Below are positions 44,058-45,838 of a stretch of 45,838 nt of DNA, piece by piece (the stretch's first letter is position 1; every line of letters starts with the position of its first letter). A program made the translations under genes and the position numbers. Source of the DNA: Corynebacterium sp. GTDB lineage: Bacteria; Actinomycetota; Actinomycetes; Mycobacteriales; Mycobacteriaceae. The stretch is taken from assembly GCF_022712195.1 (NCBI RefSeq), contig NZ_JALAGY010000055.1, forward strand, positions 1-45,838. The letters run 5' to 3'. The notes below the pieces were generated by a model that made no database searches, was not told where the DNA came from, and saw only the letters and a program-made list of their open reading frames with translations.

Positions 44058-45278
44058 ATGGCACCGAAGCAACCGACGAGCCAGATGCGTCACCGGTGGA
44101 GGATCTTCCTCCACTGGGTGAAAGACCCGCGCGTGCGCGCGCTGCTCACGCTGATGCTGCTCGGTGCCGTCATCTTCCTCGCCCGCGACCACTACCACTT
44201 CCTCGAGGAGGGGTGGCAGGCGATGCTGCAGGCCAACAACTGGTTCATCCTCGCCGCTGTCGTGGCGATGAGTCTGTCGATGGTGGCCCAGGCGGAGGTG
44301 ATGGTCGCGCTGCTGCGGCCGGCCGGGGTGGCGGTGAAGCGCACCAGCGCCAACGCACTGGGGCTGTCAGCCAACTCCTGGTCGTCGTCCTTCCCCGGCG
44401 GTCCCGCGATCTCCGCTGCGATGATCTTCCGTGAGCAGATGAAGTGGGGCGCCACCGGCGTGGTCGCCAGCTGGTACCTGGTGATCTCGGGGGCCTTGTC
44501 CGGGGCGAGCATGGCGCTGCTCGGCTTCGGCGCGGTGTTCTTCCTGCAGGCGAACGTGCACGTGGTGTCCCTGACCGTGTCACTGCTGGCACTGGCCGCG
44601 CTGATCCTGGCGACGAACTGGATCGCCCGCCACCCTGACAAGGTCCAGGCAGGCCTCCTGTCAGCGATGACCTGGTTCAACCGGAAGCGGCGCAAGCCGC
44701 TGGAGCGCTTCCACGAGCAGATCCGCAGTTTCGCCGACCAGCTGCGGGCGGTCGACCTCTCGCCGAAGTGGCTGAGTTACGCGGTCGCGGTCTCTCTGCT
44801 CAACTGGGTGCTCGAGATCGTCTGCCTGTTCCTCTGCATCCTGGCCATCGGGGCGGAGCCCAGTGTCGCCGGGGCGGTGCTGGCCTTCATCACGGCGAAG
44901 TTGATCGGCCAGGCACAGATCACCCCGGGTGGTCTCGGGCCGGTGGACATCACGCTCACCACCATGCTGGTGGGTACCGCCGGACTGAGCTCCGGGCAGG
45001 CCGTGGCCGCGGTGATCGTGTTCCGCATGGTCAGCTTCGCCCTGCTCACCCTGGTCGGCTGGCTGGTGTTCCTCTGGACCTTCGTCCGCCCCGCCGAGGA
45101 GCACGTCGCCGAGGACGGTACCCCCGGTACCGCTCCCCGTCACGCGGGCATCGGACTGACGATCCGCCAGATCACCGGCGGTTCGGCGGCCCGCGACCCC
45201 CGGCACTCGAAGAGAGGGCCGGACGACGAGGTGATCGACCGCCTGCCCAGGTACCCGGACCAGCAGCCGGACCGTTGA
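44058..45278 (+). CDS. YbhN/LPG-synthase-TM family membrane protein (Rv0204c-type)
   Basis: 406-residue integral membrane protein with about eight helices in the first 345 residues and a cytoplasmic tail. The pattern S-A-N-S-W-S-S-S-F-P-G-G-P and the late Q-A-Q-I-T-P-G-G-L-G-P-V-D-I match the flippase-like TM region of lysylphosphatidylglycerol synthases (PF03706). It likely flips or moves a polar lipid. GGGAGGA is ahead of the ATG, only eight bases after the exporter stop, so it is in the same operon. In M. tuberculosis Rv0204c lies close to mmpL3 in the same direction. Confidence 0.87.
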   Translation: MAPKQPTSQMRHRWRIFLHWVKDPRVRALLTLMLLGAVIFLARDHYHFLEEGWQAMLQANNWFILAAVVAMSLSMVAQAEVMVALLRPAGVAVKRTSANALGLSANSWSSSFPGGPAISAAMIFREQMKWGATGVVASWYLVISGALSGASMALLGFGAVFFLQANVHVVSLTVSLLALAALILATNWIARHPDKVQAGLLSAMTWFNRKRRKPLERFHEQIRSFADQLRAVDLSPKWLSYAVAVSLLNWVLEIVCLFLCILAIGAEPSVAGAVLAFITAKLIGQAQITPGGLGPVDITLTTMLVGTAGLSSGQAVAAVIVFRMVSFALLTLVGWLVFLWTFVRPAEEHVAEDGTPGTAPRHAGIGLTIRQITGGSAARDPRHSKRGPDDEVIDRLPRYPDQQPDR

Positions 45279-45322
45279 CCGCCGCACCACGGAATCTCCG
45301 GGTGAGTTTCAGCGCAACCACC

Positions 45323-45328
45323 TAGACT
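45323..45328 (+). promoter_or_regulatory. Leaderless-type -10 element of the DUF3054 gene
   Basis: TAGACT ends seven bases before the ATG at 45336 without a ribosome site. Confidence 0.45.
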
Positions 45329-45335
45329 GGGTGAC

Positions 45336-45758
45336 ATGACGAACTCCCCCGATGCGACGTCCGGCCCCACCGGCCCGCTCTCCGCCACTGCCGGCATCTC
45401 GACGACGATGGCACTGATCATCGACGCCATCGCCGTCCTCATCTTCGCCCTGCTGGGCAAGCTCTTCCACAACTCCGGGGACTTCAGCGTCCTCGGGTGG
45501 CTGGGCACCGCCTGGCCGTTCCTGCTCGGCCTCGCGGTCGCCTGGGCCCTCCTGTTCACCGGTGTCCTGCGCCCCGCCCCGGGCTCGGGACTGGGAATCC
45601 TCATCGTCACCTGGTTCGTCGGCATCGTGGTGCGCAGTGTCGTCACGGTCTCGGTGGCGTGGGGATTCGTGCTGACCTCGCTGATCTTCCTGGGAATCCT
45701 CATGCTGGGGTGGCGGGTGGTCGCCTCCTTCGTCACCCGGCGGCAGCCCACGTCCTGA
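45336..45758 (+). CDS. DUF3054 family membrane protein
   Basis: 140-residue protein with four membrane helices (about 25-45, 52-72, 83-103 and 106-128), the usual layout and length of the DUF3054 family; no function is established for it. A hydrophilic Thr/Ser/Pro-rich N terminus and basic C terminus suggest both ends are cytoplasmic. Its own leaderless promoter separates it from the exporter operon. Confidence 0.85.
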   Translation: MTNSPDATSGPTGPLSATAGISTTMALIIDAIAVLIFALLGKLFHNSGDFSVLGWLGTAWPFLLGLAVAWALLFTGVLRPAPGSGLGILIVTWFVGIVVRSVVTVSVAWGFVLTSLIFLGILMLGWRVVASFVTRRQPTS

Positions 45759-45811
45759 CGAACTCCAGGAAGCCGGCGACCGGCGGCACCGGAGCCGCGG
45801 GGGCCGATGAA
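45733..45811 (-). CDS. Possible C-terminal end of an unfinished reverse gene
   Basis: On the minus strand an open frame runs from the contig edge to TGA at 45735-45733 and reads G-S-S-A-P-A-A-P-V-P-P-V-A-G-F-L-E-F-V-R-T-W-A-A-A-G. It has high third-position GC and a plausible amphipathic end, and would overlap the DUF3054 gene end by 26 bases in convergent layout. Only 25 codons are visible. Confidence 0.3.
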
Positions 45812-45837
45812 CCCCCCCCCCCCCCCCCCCCCCCCCC
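45812..45837. repeat. Run of 26 C at the contig end
   Basis: Pure C homopolymer directly before the last base of the window. It is unlike anything else in the region and most likely an artefact of two-colour sequencing (read as poly-G on the other strand) left at a contig end. Confidence 0.8.
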
Positions 45838-45838
45838 A

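Overview
The window is high-GC DNA from a mycolic-acid-containing actinobacterium, most likely a Corynebacterium of the lipid-using, cheese- or ferment-associated type. The genus call rests on an AftD-type arabinofuranosyltransferase, an MmpL3/CmpL1-type trehalose-monomycolate exporter, a TmaT-like acetyltransferase, a DUF3068 (PgfA/NCgl2760-like) protein and many near-leaderless promoters. The species is not determinable by eye. No tRNA, rRNA, CRISPR array, integrase or insertion sequence was recognised. The right edge ends in a run of 26 C and looks like a contig end.

Left part (1-4700): a tight forward cluster of three membrane acyltransferase-3 proteins, a low-molecular-weight tyrosine phosphatase and a DUF218/YdcF-like protein. 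The second and third acyltransferases are obvious paralogues. This looks like a surface-glycan or lipid acylation locus and is the least explained block. A 490-base non-coding stretch follows, with hairpins and one possible micro-ORF.

Cell-wall block A (5037-16853): a VanW-type protein, a NagZ/LpqI lipoprotein, a universal stress protein, a DUF2613 protein, AftD, a TmaT-like acetyltransferase, a PgfA-like protein and a polytopic membrane protein. Further on are a GT4 glycosyltransferase (19751-20866) and a methyltransferase (20949-21788). Cell-wall block B (36674-45278): PEP carboxykinase, two unknown proteins, TrmB, a NYN-domain protein, MmpL3/CmpL1 and a YbhN-like membrane protein. From memory, blocks A and B follow the M. 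tuberculosis Rv0204c-Rv0237 region in order and, as a mirror image, in relative strand.

Between and inside these blocks sit genes not remembered from the mycobacterial order. They are a GntR-ABC exporter operon with a clear palindromic operator; mntP with a yybP-ykoY manganese riboswitch; fadA-fadB; a DedA protein; a Tat-exported phospholipase C; an MpaB-family oxygenase; a YihY/BrkB protein; a YeeE/TsuA-TusA thiosulfate-uptake fusion; an SdpI-like/PH-like pair; a secreted tripeptidyl-peptidase-like hydrolase; acetolactate decarboxylase; and glycerate kinase. Together they suggest growth on host or food lipids, acetoin formation, sulfur-oxyanion use and metal homeostasis, placed beside the envelope-building core.
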